Positions 1 to 6,237 of a stretch of DNA of 15,091 nucleotides are shown in pieces (position 1 is the first letter of the stretch; each line of letters starts with the position of its first letter). Origin of the DNA: JAVBLF01 sp031553675. Its GTDB lineage: Bacteria > Bacillota > Clostridia > Christensenellales > CALWSW01. A program made the position numbers and the translations under genes. The notes beneath the pieces are model-generated. The model was not told the DNA's origin, made no database searches, and was given only the letters and a program-made list of their open reading frames with translations. The stretch spans positions 1-15,091 of the forward strand of contig JAVBLF010000032.1 of assembly GCA_031553675.1 (NCBI GenBank), in the 5' to 3' direction.

Positions 1-1
1 G

Positions 2-442
2 CCGGAAGACGACCTGACCATTCGCGAAATTTACGACGAGATCAAGCTGCCGCAGAGAGCCACACGGCATTCGGCGGGCTATGACATTTTTGCTCCGATC
101 TTCTTCTGCCTGAAGCCCGGCGCGTCGATCACGATTCCGACCGGCATTCGCGTGGAACTCAAGCAGGACAGATTCCTCATGTGCGTGCCGAGAAGTGGAC
201 TGGGCTTCAAGTTCAGATTGCAGCTCGACAATACGACCGGGGTCATCGACGCGGATTATTTTGAGGCCAACAACGAAGGGCATATTTTCGCCAAGCTGAC
301 CAATGACAGTAAGGAAAACAAGATCATCTCCATCAGGCAGGGCGACGCGTTCATGCAGGGGATTATCCTGCGCTACGACGTGGCTGAGGATGATGCTGCG
401 GATGGCGTCAGACATGGCGGATTGGGGAGTACGACAAGGTAA
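2..442 (+). CDS. dUTPase (deoxyuridine triphosphate nucleotidohydrolase), 5' end outside the window
   Basis: Hydrolyses dUTP to dUMP and pyrophosphate, keeping uracil out of DNA and supplying dUMP for thymidylate synthesis. The frame is open from base 2, so the start lies to the left; 146 residues are visible. The dUTPase motifs appear in order: motif 1 (HSAGYDI), motif 2 (PRSGLGFK), motif 3 (GVIDADYF, with the catalytic Asp), motif 4 (QGDAFMQGI) and motif 5 (RHGGLGSTTR) at the C-terminus. Motif 5 is usually GGFGSTG; here the uracil-stacking Phe is Leu and the last Gly is Thr. The wording resembles the trimeric dUTPases of Firmicutes phages and integrated elements. It lies upstream of a serine recombinase in the same direction, so I infer element cargo. 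The family call is firm; activity with the altered motif 5 is not certain. Confidence 0.88.
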   Translation, partial: PEDDLTIREIYDEIKLPQRATRHSAGYDIFAPIFFCLKPGASITIPTGIRVELKQDRFLMCVPRSGLGFKFRLQLDNTTGVIDADYFEANNEGHIFAKLTNDSKENKIISIRQGDAFMQGIILRYDVAEDDAADGVRHGGLGSTTR

Positions 443-495
443 TGCTGTGAGAGCAGATTGATGGTTTGCAGGCAATTAGGTGAAAATCGCTGTCA

Positions 496-524
496 TTGAT
501 GGAAAAGACTCAGTATGCTATATT
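496..524 (+). promoter_or_regulatory. Sigma-A-like promoter of the recombinase module
   Basis: TTGATG (496-501), a 17-base spacer and TATATT (519-524). The -10 is preceded by TGC, giving an extended -10. Transcription should start near 531 and run into the small ORF and the recombinase. A perfect inverted repeat (520-530 / 549-559) overlaps the -10 and flanks the predicted start, as expected for an operator. Confidence 0.65.
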
Positions 525-559
525 ATTCACAGCACAGCACCTTGAAAAGTGAATAATAT
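520..559. repeat. Perfect 11-bp inverted repeat over the promoter start (operator or recombinase site)
   Basis: ATATTATTCAC at 520-530 is the exact reverse complement of GTGAATAATAT at 549-559, with 18 bases between. The left arm covers most of the -10 box and the right arm lies about 20-30 bases past the predicted start. A dimeric repressor site that shuts off the recombinase promoter is the simplest reading. It could also be a 5' UTR hairpin or part of a recombinase binding site. No helix-turn-helix repressor gene is visible in the window. Confidence 0.6.
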
Positions 560-609
560 TGCGCACTGGGATACTGTTTCATCATGACAGCGTGCAGGAG
601 TGGTTTTCG

Positions 610-798
610 GTGAATAAAAAGAACCTTGATAAGCGACTAAAAAAGACAGTGATCCGCATTGTCGATACGCGCACACAAGGCAATGAAAATTTGACAGCCC
701 TATTTTTTAGCATAAACGAAATATTGGGCAAAGAAACCATAGAGGACACGCAGTCATGTCATGACGATAGGAGGCATCCCAATATTGGAACTTATTGA
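610..798 (+). CDS. Small hypothetical protein upstream of the recombinase
   Basis: A 62-residue ORF that I do not recognise. I chose GTG 610 because AGGAG at 595-599 lies nine bases upstream; an in-frame TTG at 559 has no ribosome binding site. The N-terminus is basic (NKKNLDKRLKK) and the middle has a short hydrophobic stretch (LTALFFSINEIL). The C-terminus (SCHDDRRHPNIGTY) is hydrophilic and overlaps the ribosome binding site and first codons of the recombinase, so the two could be translationally coupled. It lies under the same promoter as the recombinase. It may encode a small accessory protein of the element, or it may be only a leader or a gene remnant. Confidence 0.4.
   Translation: MNKKNLDKRLKKTVIRIVDTRTQGNENLTALFFSINEILGKETIEDTQSCHDDRRHPNIGTY
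768..774 (+). promoter_or_regulatory. Ribosome binding site that sets a TTG start for the recombinase
   Basis: TAGGAGG lies ten bases before TTG 785. The in-frame ATG at 761 lies upstream of this site and has no comparable Shine-Dalgarno sequence, so TTG 785 is preferred. Confidence 0.65.
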
Positions 799-2425
799 AC
801 GAATCAGAAGAAAAAGCCAAGTAGTTAAGGGTGTCTTGTACGCCCGTTTCTCTAGTGATATGCAGCGTGAAGAGTCGATCGAAGCCCAAGTCAGAGCTAT
901 ACGTCAGTTCGCTGACGCGAACAACATAATAATTGTCGGCGAATACTTTGATCGTGCGAAATCAGGAACCGGCACCGATCGCGAGCAATTCCAAAAGATG
1001 ATTCGAGATTCCGCCAAGAAAAACTTCGATATTGTTCTGGTTCATAAAGTCGATCGTTTTGCTCGAAACAGGAATGACAGCATGGGTGCAAGGATTCAGC
1101 TCAAGAGAAACGGCATCTCAGTCATTTCTGTCACGCAACTGTATGATAGCGAAAGCCCTGAAGGTATCATGATGGAAGCCATGTTGGAAGCTATGGCAGA
1201 ATATTACTCGAAGAACCTTGCAACTGAGGTCGAAAAAGGAAAGAGGGAGAATGCTCTAAAAGGAAAACATGTAGGGGGCTGCCCACCCTTAGGGTATGAT
1301 GTTGATCGCGAAAGCATGAAACTTGTGATAAACCAGCACGAAGCAAGCGCAGTGAAAATGATCTTTCAGATGGTGCTAGATGGAAAAGGTTATGGCCACA
1401 TGATCAATCAGCTTAGAGCAAAGGGGTTTAAGACAAAGCGCGGCAACGATTTTGGAAAAAATTCGCTTTACGAAGTGATTCGTAATGAAAAATATACCGG
1501 AACATATATTTATTCTAAAACTGCGGCGAAAGATATTGATGGGAAATTCAATCGCCATAAGCATAAAGATTTTGAAGACATTATTCGCGTTGAGAATGCC
1601 GTTCCAGTTATCATCGAGCGACATGTATTCGATAAAGTACAGGAACTTATGGCTGTTAGAAGTAGAACAAAGGCCAGACATAAGGCTGTGGAAACCTATT
1701 TGCTTTCAGGGATGATAATCTGCGGCGAATGCGGAAGCATATTTGCAGGGAACAGACGCAAAGCAAACAGCACGCATCCAGAGTACGTGTCCTATAGGTG
1801 TACGAAAAAGAATAGTAGCTCACGTTGCATGAACCGCGAGATCCGCCGAGAAGACATTGAAGATCATGTCCTCTCGAATCTTGCGTCGCTTGTATTTGAT
1901 GAGTCAGTCATTCCACAAATAGTGGATGACTATAACGGGTTTAGACGCGAGCAAAATAAGGATGCTTACAGCGAAATCCAGAAGCTCAGTAAAAACATCA
2001 AGGTAAAGGAGGGGGAAATTTCCAATGTAGTAAATGCTATTTCGGCAACAGGGTCACTCGCCCTAGCTAATCGCTTAAAGCAACTCGAAGCGGAAAAGGC
2101 GATTCTGGATTGCGAAATAACGGAACTGGAGGTACAACTTCGAATAGACGATGTAGACGTCGAAAGCATGAAGGCTGCCTTTCGGAAAGCGCGCAGTATG
2201 CTGCAAGAAAGAAGTTTACCTAACATGCAGAGGCTACTCGATGCTTATGTAGAAAAAGTTTATCTTTTTCAGGATCGCGTCGAAATCGTCTACAACTTTG
2301 GTTTCAGTGCAGAAATCTTCAAAGAAAAACCGCACCGTGCAGCCCTGGAAAGCAATCACGATGCGGTCATCCCTCACGAAGTTTCACAACGCGAGGATAA
2401 AAATGGCGGAGAAGGAGGGATTTGA
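785..2425 (+). CDS. Large serine recombinase (site-specific integrase/resolvase family)
   Basis: Catalyses integration or excision of a mobile element through a 5'-phosphoserine DNA intermediate. With TTG 785 as start it has 546 residues, normal for a large serine recombinase. The resolvase domain spans about 15-150: YARFS carries the catalytic Ser23, and KVDRFARNRND (around 88-98) carries the conserved Asp-Arg. The recombinase domain follows (about 165-280, containing GGCPPLGYD). The zinc ribbon has Cys313, Cys316, Cys339 and Cys348. A coiled coil covers about 393-455 and is followed by the VYLFQDRVEIVYNF strand typical of the family. The last seven codons and the stop lie inside the 3' end of a convergent tRNA-Ser gene. 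Codon use is more AT-rich than in the chromosomal genes to the right, consistent with transfer. With the dUTPase it probably forms one end of an integrated element extending leftwards. Confidence 0.92.
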   Translation: MELIERIRRKSQVVKGVLYARFSSDMQREESIEAQVRAIRQFADANNIIIVGEYFDRAKSGTGTDREQFQKMIRDSAKKNFDIVLVHKVDRFARNRNDSMGARIQLKRNGISVISVTQLYDSESPEGIMMEAMLEAMAEYYSKNLATEVEKGKRENALKGKHVGGCPPLGYDVDRESMKLVINQHEASAVKMIFQMVLDGKGYGHMINQLRAKGFKTKRGNDFGKNSLYEVIRNEKYTGTYIYSKTAAKDIDGKFNRHKHKDFEDIIRVENAVPVIIERHVFDKVQELMAVRSRTKARHKAVETYLLSGMIICGECGSIFAGNRRKANSTHPEYVSYRCTKKNSSSRCMNREIRREDIEDHVLSNLASLVFDESVIPQIVDDYNGFRREQNKDAYSEIQKLSKNIKVKEGEISNVVNAISATGSLALANRLKQLEAEKAILDCEITELEVQLRIDDVDVESMKAAFRKARSMLQERSLPNMQRLLDAYVEKVYLFQDRVEIVYNFGFSAEIFKEKPHRAALESNHDAVIPHEVSQREDKNGGEGGI

Positions 2426-2495
2426 ACCCTCGCGCCGCTTCACACAGCCTACTCCCTTAGCAGGGGAGCCCCTTCGGCCTCTTGGGTACTTCTCC
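2404..2495 (-). tRNA. tRNA-Ser (anticodon GCU)
   Basis: A 92-base class II tRNA with a long variable arm. The acceptor stem GGAGAAG/CTTCTCC is followed by discriminator G and an encoded CCA (2404-2406). The anticodon stem CTCCC/GGGAG encloses loop CTGCTAA, giving anticodon GCU, which reads AGC/AGU serine codons. The T loop reads GGTTCAAATCC. The 3' end overlaps the last 22 bases of the recombinase gene on the other strand, so this tRNA is the likely attachment target. It lies 27 bases downstream of the second tRNA-Ser and is probably co-transcribed with it. Confidence 0.95.
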
Positions 2496-2522
2496 AAGCG
2501 GGTGGACGTGGTGTTATCGAAA

Positions 2523-2611
2523 TGGCGGAGAGAGGGGGATTCGAACCCTCGGCGCCTGACGGCGTCACTGGTTTTCAAGACCAGCTCCTTAAACCACTCG
2601 GACATCTCTCC
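2523..2611 (-). tRNA. tRNA-Ser (anticodon UGA)
   Basis: An 89-base class II tRNA. The acceptor stem GGAGAGA/TCTCTCC is followed by G and an encoded CCA (2523-2525). The anticodon stem CTGGT/ACCAG encloses loop CTTGAAA, giving anticodon UGA, which reads UCN serine codons. The variable arm is long and GC-rich, and the T loop reads GGTTCGAATCC. It is the first gene of the two-tRNA unit, 24 bases downstream of a near-consensus -10 box. Confidence 0.96.
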
Positions 2612-2635
2612 ACAGAGCGTTGTTGACGCCATATC

Positions 2636-2664
2636 AGTATAGCAAGCTGGGGAGGGCCTGTCAA
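2636..2664 (-). promoter_or_regulatory. Promoter of the tRNA-Ser pair
   Basis: On the minus strand: TTGACA (2664-2659), exactly 17 bases, then TATACT (2641-2636). This is a near-perfect sigma-A promoter, as expected for stable RNA genes. Confidence 0.85.
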
Positions 2665-2697
2665 TGGTGATTTGTGCGGGGTTTGGGGGGCGAGATG

Positions 2698-2731
2698 GAA
2701 ACGGAGCCCCTGTGGCAGCGGGCTCCGTTTC
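2698..2731. repeat. 12-bp perfect hairpin
   Basis: GAAACGGAGCCC at 2698-2709 and GGGCTCCGTTTC at 2720-2731 pair perfectly around a 10-base loop. Neither strand has a good T tract after the stem, so it is a weak terminator at best. It lies just beyond the minus-strand transcript predicted from the promoter at 2833-2861 and could form that RNA's 3' end. Confidence 0.6.
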
Positions 2732-2826
2732 TGAGGGAAGACACAACGGGGTAGAAGCGACTGAGGCAACGTGGGGGGCCTGGCAAGAGCCCTGCACGCG
2801 CATGTTAGATTCAACTAACATTTACA
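2698..2826 (-). ncRNA. Candidate structured small RNA, family not recognised
   Basis: A strong minus-strand promoter (2833-2861) fires into about 130 bases with no convincing ORF. An ORF starting at the ATG at 2821 has no ribosome binding site and runs through both tRNAs. Three hairpins follow one another. The first pairs ATGTTAG with CTAACAT (2802-2821). The second pairs GCGUG with CACGU outside and GGGC with GCCC inside (about 2770-2803). The third is the 12-bp stem at 2698-2731. I looked for the SRP RNA core (GGAAGGAAGCAGC) and did not find it, nor do I recognise 6S RNA or tmRNA. It could instead be a long leader of the tRNA-Ser unit, because no clear stop separates it from the tRNA promoter. 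Confidence 0.4.
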
Positions 2827-2832
2827 AGTTTG

Positions 2833-2861
2833 ATGATACCACAGCCGCAATTCCGTGTCAA
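2833..2861 (-). promoter_or_regulatory. Strong promoter pointing at the candidate small RNA and tRNA-Ser genes
   Basis: On the minus strand: TTGACA (2861-2856), 17 bases, then TATCAT (2838-2833). Predicted start near 2826. The -35 box lies in the loop of an inverted repeat (2849-2855 / 2867-2873) just downstream of the flotillin gene. Confidence 0.7.
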
Positions 2862-2881
2862 GCACTCGGAATTTATTTTTT
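2849..2881 (+). terminator. Hairpin with T run on the plus strand, just after the flotillin gene
   Basis: AATTCCG (2849-2855) and CGGAATT (2867-2873) pair around an 11-base loop. On the plus strand a T-rich run (2872-2881) follows, so the geometry fits an intrinsic terminator for rightward transcription. That would protect the flotillin gene from transcripts entering from the recombinase side. On the minus strand the stem follows the flotillin stop by about ten bases but has no T run after it. Confidence 0.4.
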
Positions 2882-2883
2882 GA

Positions 2884-4323
2884 TCAATCGGAATACGAAT
2901 CGGTATCTGTGCCGCTGCCATCGGGCGCGTCAACGGCGATGCGGGCGGGAGAAGCGGCGGCTTCTTTTGCGGTGCCGAGGTAGCTGGGAAGCTGCATGCC
3001 GGCCATATCGAACATGTCGCGCATGGGCGGGATCGAATGGAGCATGCCGGAGAGGAAGTTGGCGGTGGTAGAGGTGCCGTCTTTGCCGCCCATGCCGTCC
3101 CAGACCGTCACTTTGTCGATCTTGAGGTTTTGGATGGCCTGCACCTGCATCGCCACGAGGTCTTCGAGCTTGTCGGTGATCATGAGGTTCATGGCGTCGG
3201 AAGGGCTGCCACCGGCGGCGAGCACGAGCTTTTGCAGACCGGTGGCCTGGCGAGTGAGTTTTTCCTCGACGCCGCGGGCCTCCGCTTGCATGCGGGCAAA
3301 AATGGCGTCGGCTTCGCCAGCCGCGCGACGGCGAATTTGTTCGGCTTCGGCTTCGGCTTGGAGGGCGACTTGGCGCTTGTGAATTTCGGCCTGAACGATG
3401 ATGTCGGCTTCGAGCGTCGCTTGCTGGAGGTTGGCGCGCGCGATTTCGGCGGCTTGCTCGGCGGCATAAGCTTCTTCGAGGGCGCGAGCCGCCATGATCT
3501 TTTCGGCAGCGGTCGCGCGGCGGAGGGCATCGGCCTCTTTTTCGCGGCGGGTGGCGTCGGATTGGGAGATCGTGACCTGCGCTTCGTTCTCGCCCTGGAT
3601 GGCGGACGAGTTGGCTGCGGCAACTTCGACGCGCTGATCGCGCTGGGCGTTGGCCTCGCCGATCGATCCGTCGCGGCTTTTTTCGGCAACGCTGATCTTG
3701 GCGTCGTTGATGGCTTTGGCAGCGGCCTCTTTGCCGAGGGCTTCGATGTAGCCCGACTCGTCGTTGATGTCGGTGACGTTGACGTTGATGAGCCGCAAGC
3801 CGATCTTTTTCAGTTCGGTTTCGACGTTGCTGGAAACGGCGCTCAGGAACTTGTCGCGGTCGGTGTTGATCTCTTCGATGTCCATCGTCGCGACGACGAG
3901 ACGGAGCTGGCCGAAGATGATGTCCTTGGCGAGTTCCTGGATCTCGGACATCTTGAGGCCGAGGAGGCGCTCCGCGGCGTTCTGCATGACGCCCGGTTCG
4001 GTCGAGATGCCGACCGTGAAGCGGGAGGGGACGTCGATGCGGATGTTCTGGCGGCTCAAAGCACTTTTGAGGTCGACGCTGATCGAGATCGGGGTCAGGT
4101 CCAGGTATTCATACGATTGCAACACCGGCATGATGAAGGCGGCGCCGCCGTGGATGCAGCGCGAGGAACGGGCGGCGCCCTCGTGGTCGCTGCCGATCTT
4201 TCCGTAGATGACGAGTATCTTGTCGGACGGGCACTTCCGGTAGCGCGACGCGATGAAGAAGATCATCGAGAGCGCGAGGATCGCGAGCACGGAGATAAGG
4301 ATGATCACTGCAAAGTTCGGCAT
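2884..4323 (-). CDS. floT: Flotillin-like SPFH protein (FloT/YuaG type)
   Basis: A membrane scaffold protein that assembles into oligomers in functional membrane microdomains and affects membrane fluidity and stress responses. It has 479 residues; Bacillus FloT has about 509. A hydrophobic anchor covers residues 4-25. The SPFH (band 7) domain follows at about 30-200, including ERLLGLKMSEI and KKIGLRLINVNVTDIND. A long Ala/Glu-rich coiled coil with repeated EA motifs covers about 195-375, and the flotillin C-terminal region contains VWDGMGGKDG. The last 20 residues are Asp/Ser/Thr-rich. ATG 4323 is preceded by AGGAGA at a good distance. It lies 66 bases downstream of the NfeD-like gene, the same order as yuaF-floT in Bacillus, so the two are almost certainly one operon. 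Confidence 0.93.
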   Translation of the reverse strand: MPNFAVIILISVLAILALSMIFFIASRYRKCPSDKILVIYGKIGSDHEGAARSSRCIHGGAAFIMPVLQSYEYLDLTPISISVDLKSALSRQNIRIDVPSRFTVGISTEPGVMQNAAERLLGLKMSEIQELAKDIIFGQLRLVVATMDIEEINTDRDKFLSAVSSNVETELKKIGLRLINVNVTDINDESGYIEALGKEAAAKAINDAKISVAEKSRDGSIGEANAQRDQRVEVAAANSSAIQGENEAQVTISQSDATRREKEADALRRATAAEKIMAARALEEAYAAEQAAEIARANLQQATLEADIIVQAEIHKRQVALQAEAEAEQIRRRAAGEADAIFARMQAEARGVEEKLTRQATGLQKLVLAAGGSPSDAMNLMITDKLEDLVAMQVQAIQNLKIDKVTVWDGMGGKDGTSTTANFLSGMLHSIPPMRDMFDMAGMQLPSYLGTAKEAAASPARIAVDAPDGSGTDTDSYSD

Positions 4324-4389
4324 GGTTTCATTCTCCTACTAGTCGTGTTTGGCGCAGTTGAAAGAGGCGAGGGTGGGGCGGGCAAAAGC

Positions 4390-5178
4390 TCAGACCGGTT
4401 CGACGACGCAGATCTGGCCTGCCAGCACATCGACGACGCGGACGGGCGTGCCGCTGGGGAGGGGGAAGTCCTGCTTCGAAACGGCATCGAGCTCGCGGAG
4501 CGATTCTTGGAGGACGAGGCTGATCTTGCCGCTGCCCTGGCCTTGGGCGGGGACGGTGAGGTAGACTTGTCCGACGAGGCCGATCGCCTTTTCGAGGCGC
4601 ATGGTACCGTTGTATTGCATGCCGATCGCCCATTTGAAGAACAAGGCGATGAGATACATGGAGAGGGTGCCGCCGACAAGGGCGCCGAGCAATGCAAGCG
4701 GGGTGGGCATGCTGGCGTCGAGCAGCACGATCCCCAGCCAACCGCCGACGGCGAAAAAGGCGATGATGCCGCGCAGGGTGAAGAGACGGAGGCTGGCGGC
4801 ACCGCTGGGATCGGCGTCGTCGGGGGCGTAAGAATCGGTGTCGTAGGCGTGGTCGCCGTGGCCGAACTGCGTGATGTGGCCGTGGTCGGCGAGCGATTCG
4901 CCCATCGCGTCGCCCATGGGAGCGTCCATGCCGTTGGCGCCGACGCCGTCCAGGTCGATGTCGTGCGATCCGATCTCGCCCATGCCGTGGGCGTCGATTC
5001 CGTGCGTGTCCATCCCCGCATCCATGCCGTTGGCGCCGCCCGCGTCGGCATCCATGTCGTGACCGCCGATGCTGATGAGTTGCAGGACGGTTTGGACGAT
5101 CAACACGACAGTGGCGGGGATGGCAAAGGTGGCGAGCACGCGTTGGATGGACGAGAGCGCTTCCCACCATGCGATCAT
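4390..5178 (-). CDS. NfeD/YuaF-like membrane protein with a His/Met/Asp-rich loop
   Basis: Partner of flotillin; NfeD-family proteins are usually encoded beside SPFH genes and carry an OB-fold domain. It has 262 residues, compared with about 174 in Bacillus YuaF. I see a membrane segment at about 14-37, a long loop at 38-126, two more segments at about 133-153 and 158-182, and a C-terminal OB-like domain at about 190-262 (KAIGLVGQVYLTV ... GTPVRVVDVLAGQICVVEPV). The loop explains the extra length. It holds 8 His, 7 Met and 18 Asp, and the heptad GANGMDA occurs twice, 32 residues apart (48-54 and 80-86). Metal binding is inference. ATG 5178 follows AGGAGA. First gene of the operon with the flotillin. 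Confidence 0.85.
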   Translation of the reverse strand: MIAWWEALSSIQRVLATFAIPATVVLIVQTVLQLISIGGHDMDADAGGANGMDAGMDTHGIDAHGMGEIGSHDIDLDGVGANGMDAPMGDAMGESLADHGHITQFGHGDHAYDTDSYAPDDADPSGAASLRLFTLRGIIAFFAVGGWLGIVLLDASMPTPLALLGALVGGTLSMYLIALFFKWAIGMQYNGTMRLEKAIGLVGQVYLTVPAQGQGSGKISLVLQESLRELDAVSKQDFPLPSGTPVRVVDVLAGQICVVEPV

Positions 5179-5231
5179 GGGGCATTCTCCTTTCTTGGTC
5201 GTAGCGCGTCGAAGGGGTACCCGACATCATC

Positions 5232-5261
5232 AGTATAGAGGATTCACGTTTCGAATACCAA
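5232..5261 (-). promoter_or_regulatory. Probable promoter of the NfeD-flotillin operon
   Basis: On the minus strand: TTGGTA (5261-5256), 18 bases, then TATACT (5237-5232), 53 bases before the NfeD start. The -10 is good and the -35 is 4 of 6. I looked for a sigma-W signature (TGAAAC-16-CGTA), which controls yuaF-floT in Bacillus subtilis. A CGAAAC is present, but no CGTA lies at the right distance. Confidence 0.5.
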
Positions 5262-5315
5262 CCATAGGTGACGAAGTGGCGCGATCCCCCCTCAAAATGT
5301 CGGCGAATTCCGCCC

Positions 5316-5350
5316 AAAAAGCAAATCGTCCGCCATGGGGTGACGGACGA
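5316..5350 (-). terminator. Intrinsic terminator of the phospholipase C-like gene
   Basis: On the minus strand TCGTCCGTCA (5350-5341) pairs with TGGCGGACGA (5335-5326): ten pairs with one G-U and a five-base loop. It is followed by TTTGCTTTTT. It separates this gene from the NfeD-flotillin operon. The 88 bases between the stop codon and the stem hold no gene that I can see. Confidence 0.75.
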
Positions 5351-5438
5351 AAGAATCGAAACATGGAGCTTTGTGCCTTGTCGCGGGCTGAGGGGATGCG
5401 AAGCGGGCGCTTACCAAGCGAAGCCCTGTACGATCGCG

Positions 5439-6023
5439 TCAAAACCCCGAAGCCGGCGCGAGGTCGCGGGCGGTGCTCATTGCGACCAGTGTGCGGCAGA
5501 GCGTCGAACAAACGATCAGCGCAAAGCTGAGGTCGCGGTGGATGTTGGCGCGCGGGGCTTCCATATAGAGGGCATGCATGCGGTCGAGGTAAGCGAGAAG
5601 CTCGTCTACACTCTCGGGGAGGTCGGCGCGGTGCAGCGCGAGCGCATCGGCGCGCAAGCTGCCGCGGAAGGAGACGACGCGTTCATGGATGTGCATTTCG
5701 TAATTCATGTGCTGCTTGAACGTGCCGCGAAAGCCTCTATTGTGCGGAAAGGTAAAAAAGTCGGTTACGTAGTGGCAGACGATACCCAAGCGGTAACTGT
5801 AGGCGCCGCGCTGCCCGTCGAAGGGGCTTTGGGCGAGGTCAACAATGGCGTCGCGAACGAAATCGTAGGACTCGCCGATGTTGTGTTTTTGGGTGCGGAT
5901 CATGGGGGACAGGTCGGGCTTGACATTCCCGTATGCGAAGCGGCGCGCGTGGAGCGTGCAACCGAGCTTTCGTACTTGAGCGCCGATGATGCGGCTCAAC
6001 AGCAAGTGAGTAAATACGAGCAT
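5439..6023 (-). CDS. Zinc-dependent phospholipase C-like protein
   Basis: Belongs to the zinc-dependent phospholipase C/S1-P1 nuclease fold (Zn_dep_PLPC family), which hydrolyses phosphodiester bonds in phospholipids; the real substrate is unknown. It has 194 residues. The expected metal ligands have the right spacing: Asp37 (GNVKPDLSP), His47, His84-xxx-Asp88 (CHYVTDFF), His94 six residues later (FPHN), then His105-xxx-Glu109 (KQHMNYE). This mirrors the HxxxD, H, HxxxE pattern of Bacillus cereus phospholipase C. I see no signal peptide, so it may act inside the cell, as many family members annotated only by domain appear to. ATG 6023 is preceded by GGAAGG, somewhat far upstream (14 bases). 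It is monocistronic, with a TATAAT box upstream and a strong terminator downstream. Confidence 0.82.
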   Translation of the reverse strand: MLVFTHLLLSRIIGAQVRKLGCTLHARRFAYGNVKPDLSPMIRTQKHNIGESYDFVRDAIVDLAQSPFDGQRGAYSYRLGIVCHYVTDFFTFPHNRGFRGTFKQHMNYEMHIHERVVSFRGSLRADALALHRADLPESVDELLAYLDRMHALYMEAPRANIHRDLSFALIVCSTLCRTLVAMSTARDLAPASGF

Positions 6024-6076
6024 GATGCTGACATGTTCCTTCCGTCGTTACCGTTCGATGGGCTGCGAATGCTCTC

Positions 6077-6082
6077 ATTATA
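6077..6082 (-). promoter_or_regulatory. Possible -10 box of the phospholipase C-like gene
   Basis: A perfect TATAAT on the minus strand, 53 bases before ATG 6023. No convincing -35 lies 16-18 bases upstream (the sequence there is T-rich). It is divergent from the gatC promoter at 6216-6244. Confidence 0.4.
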
Positions 6083-6107
6083 CTACGCATAGCTAGATAA
6101 AAACAGT

Positions 6108-6237
6108 GGCAAATGCGCGATAAAGTTTGCATTTTTGTGAATTTGCTTTGCCGTATATTGGGAATGAACCGATTAATCGCGAACGGTTCTTCACAAGATA
6201 CCTGTTGTGAAATGGATGACAAGAAGGGGCAAATGCG
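6108..6237 (+). repeat. Direct repeat GGCAAATGCG in the divergent intergenic region
   Basis: GGCAAATGCG occurs at 6108-6117 and 6228-6237, 120 bases apart. Each copy is followed within a few bases by ATAAAGT. The second copy lies inside the spacer of the gatC promoter. The first lies between the two divergent promoters. It could be a shared regulator site or an old duplication. The rest of 6083-6215 shows no gene. Confidence 0.35.

Noticed and set aside
761..784. ATG 761 as the recombinase start
   Set aside because: The only strong ribosome binding site (768-774) lies downstream of it and is well placed for TTG 785.
2384..2821. A minus-strand ORF starting in the candidate small RNA and crossing both tRNA genes
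   Set aside because: No ribosome binding site, and the frame is made largely of tRNA sequence.
2698..2861. SRP (4.5S/scRNA) RNA, which often lies near tRNA-Ser in Bacilli
   Set aside because: The invariant GGAAGGAAGCAGC core is not present on either strand.
3037..5238. A 733-codon plus-strand open frame antisense to the flotillin and NfeD genes
   Set aside because: It mirrors the codon bias of two convincing minus-strand genes; the product is low-complexity Gly/Asp/Val-rich and matches no family.
5232..5261. A sigma-W promoter for the NfeD-flotillin operon
   Set aside because: A CGAAAC is present but no CGTA box follows at the required distance; TATACT fits sigma-A better.
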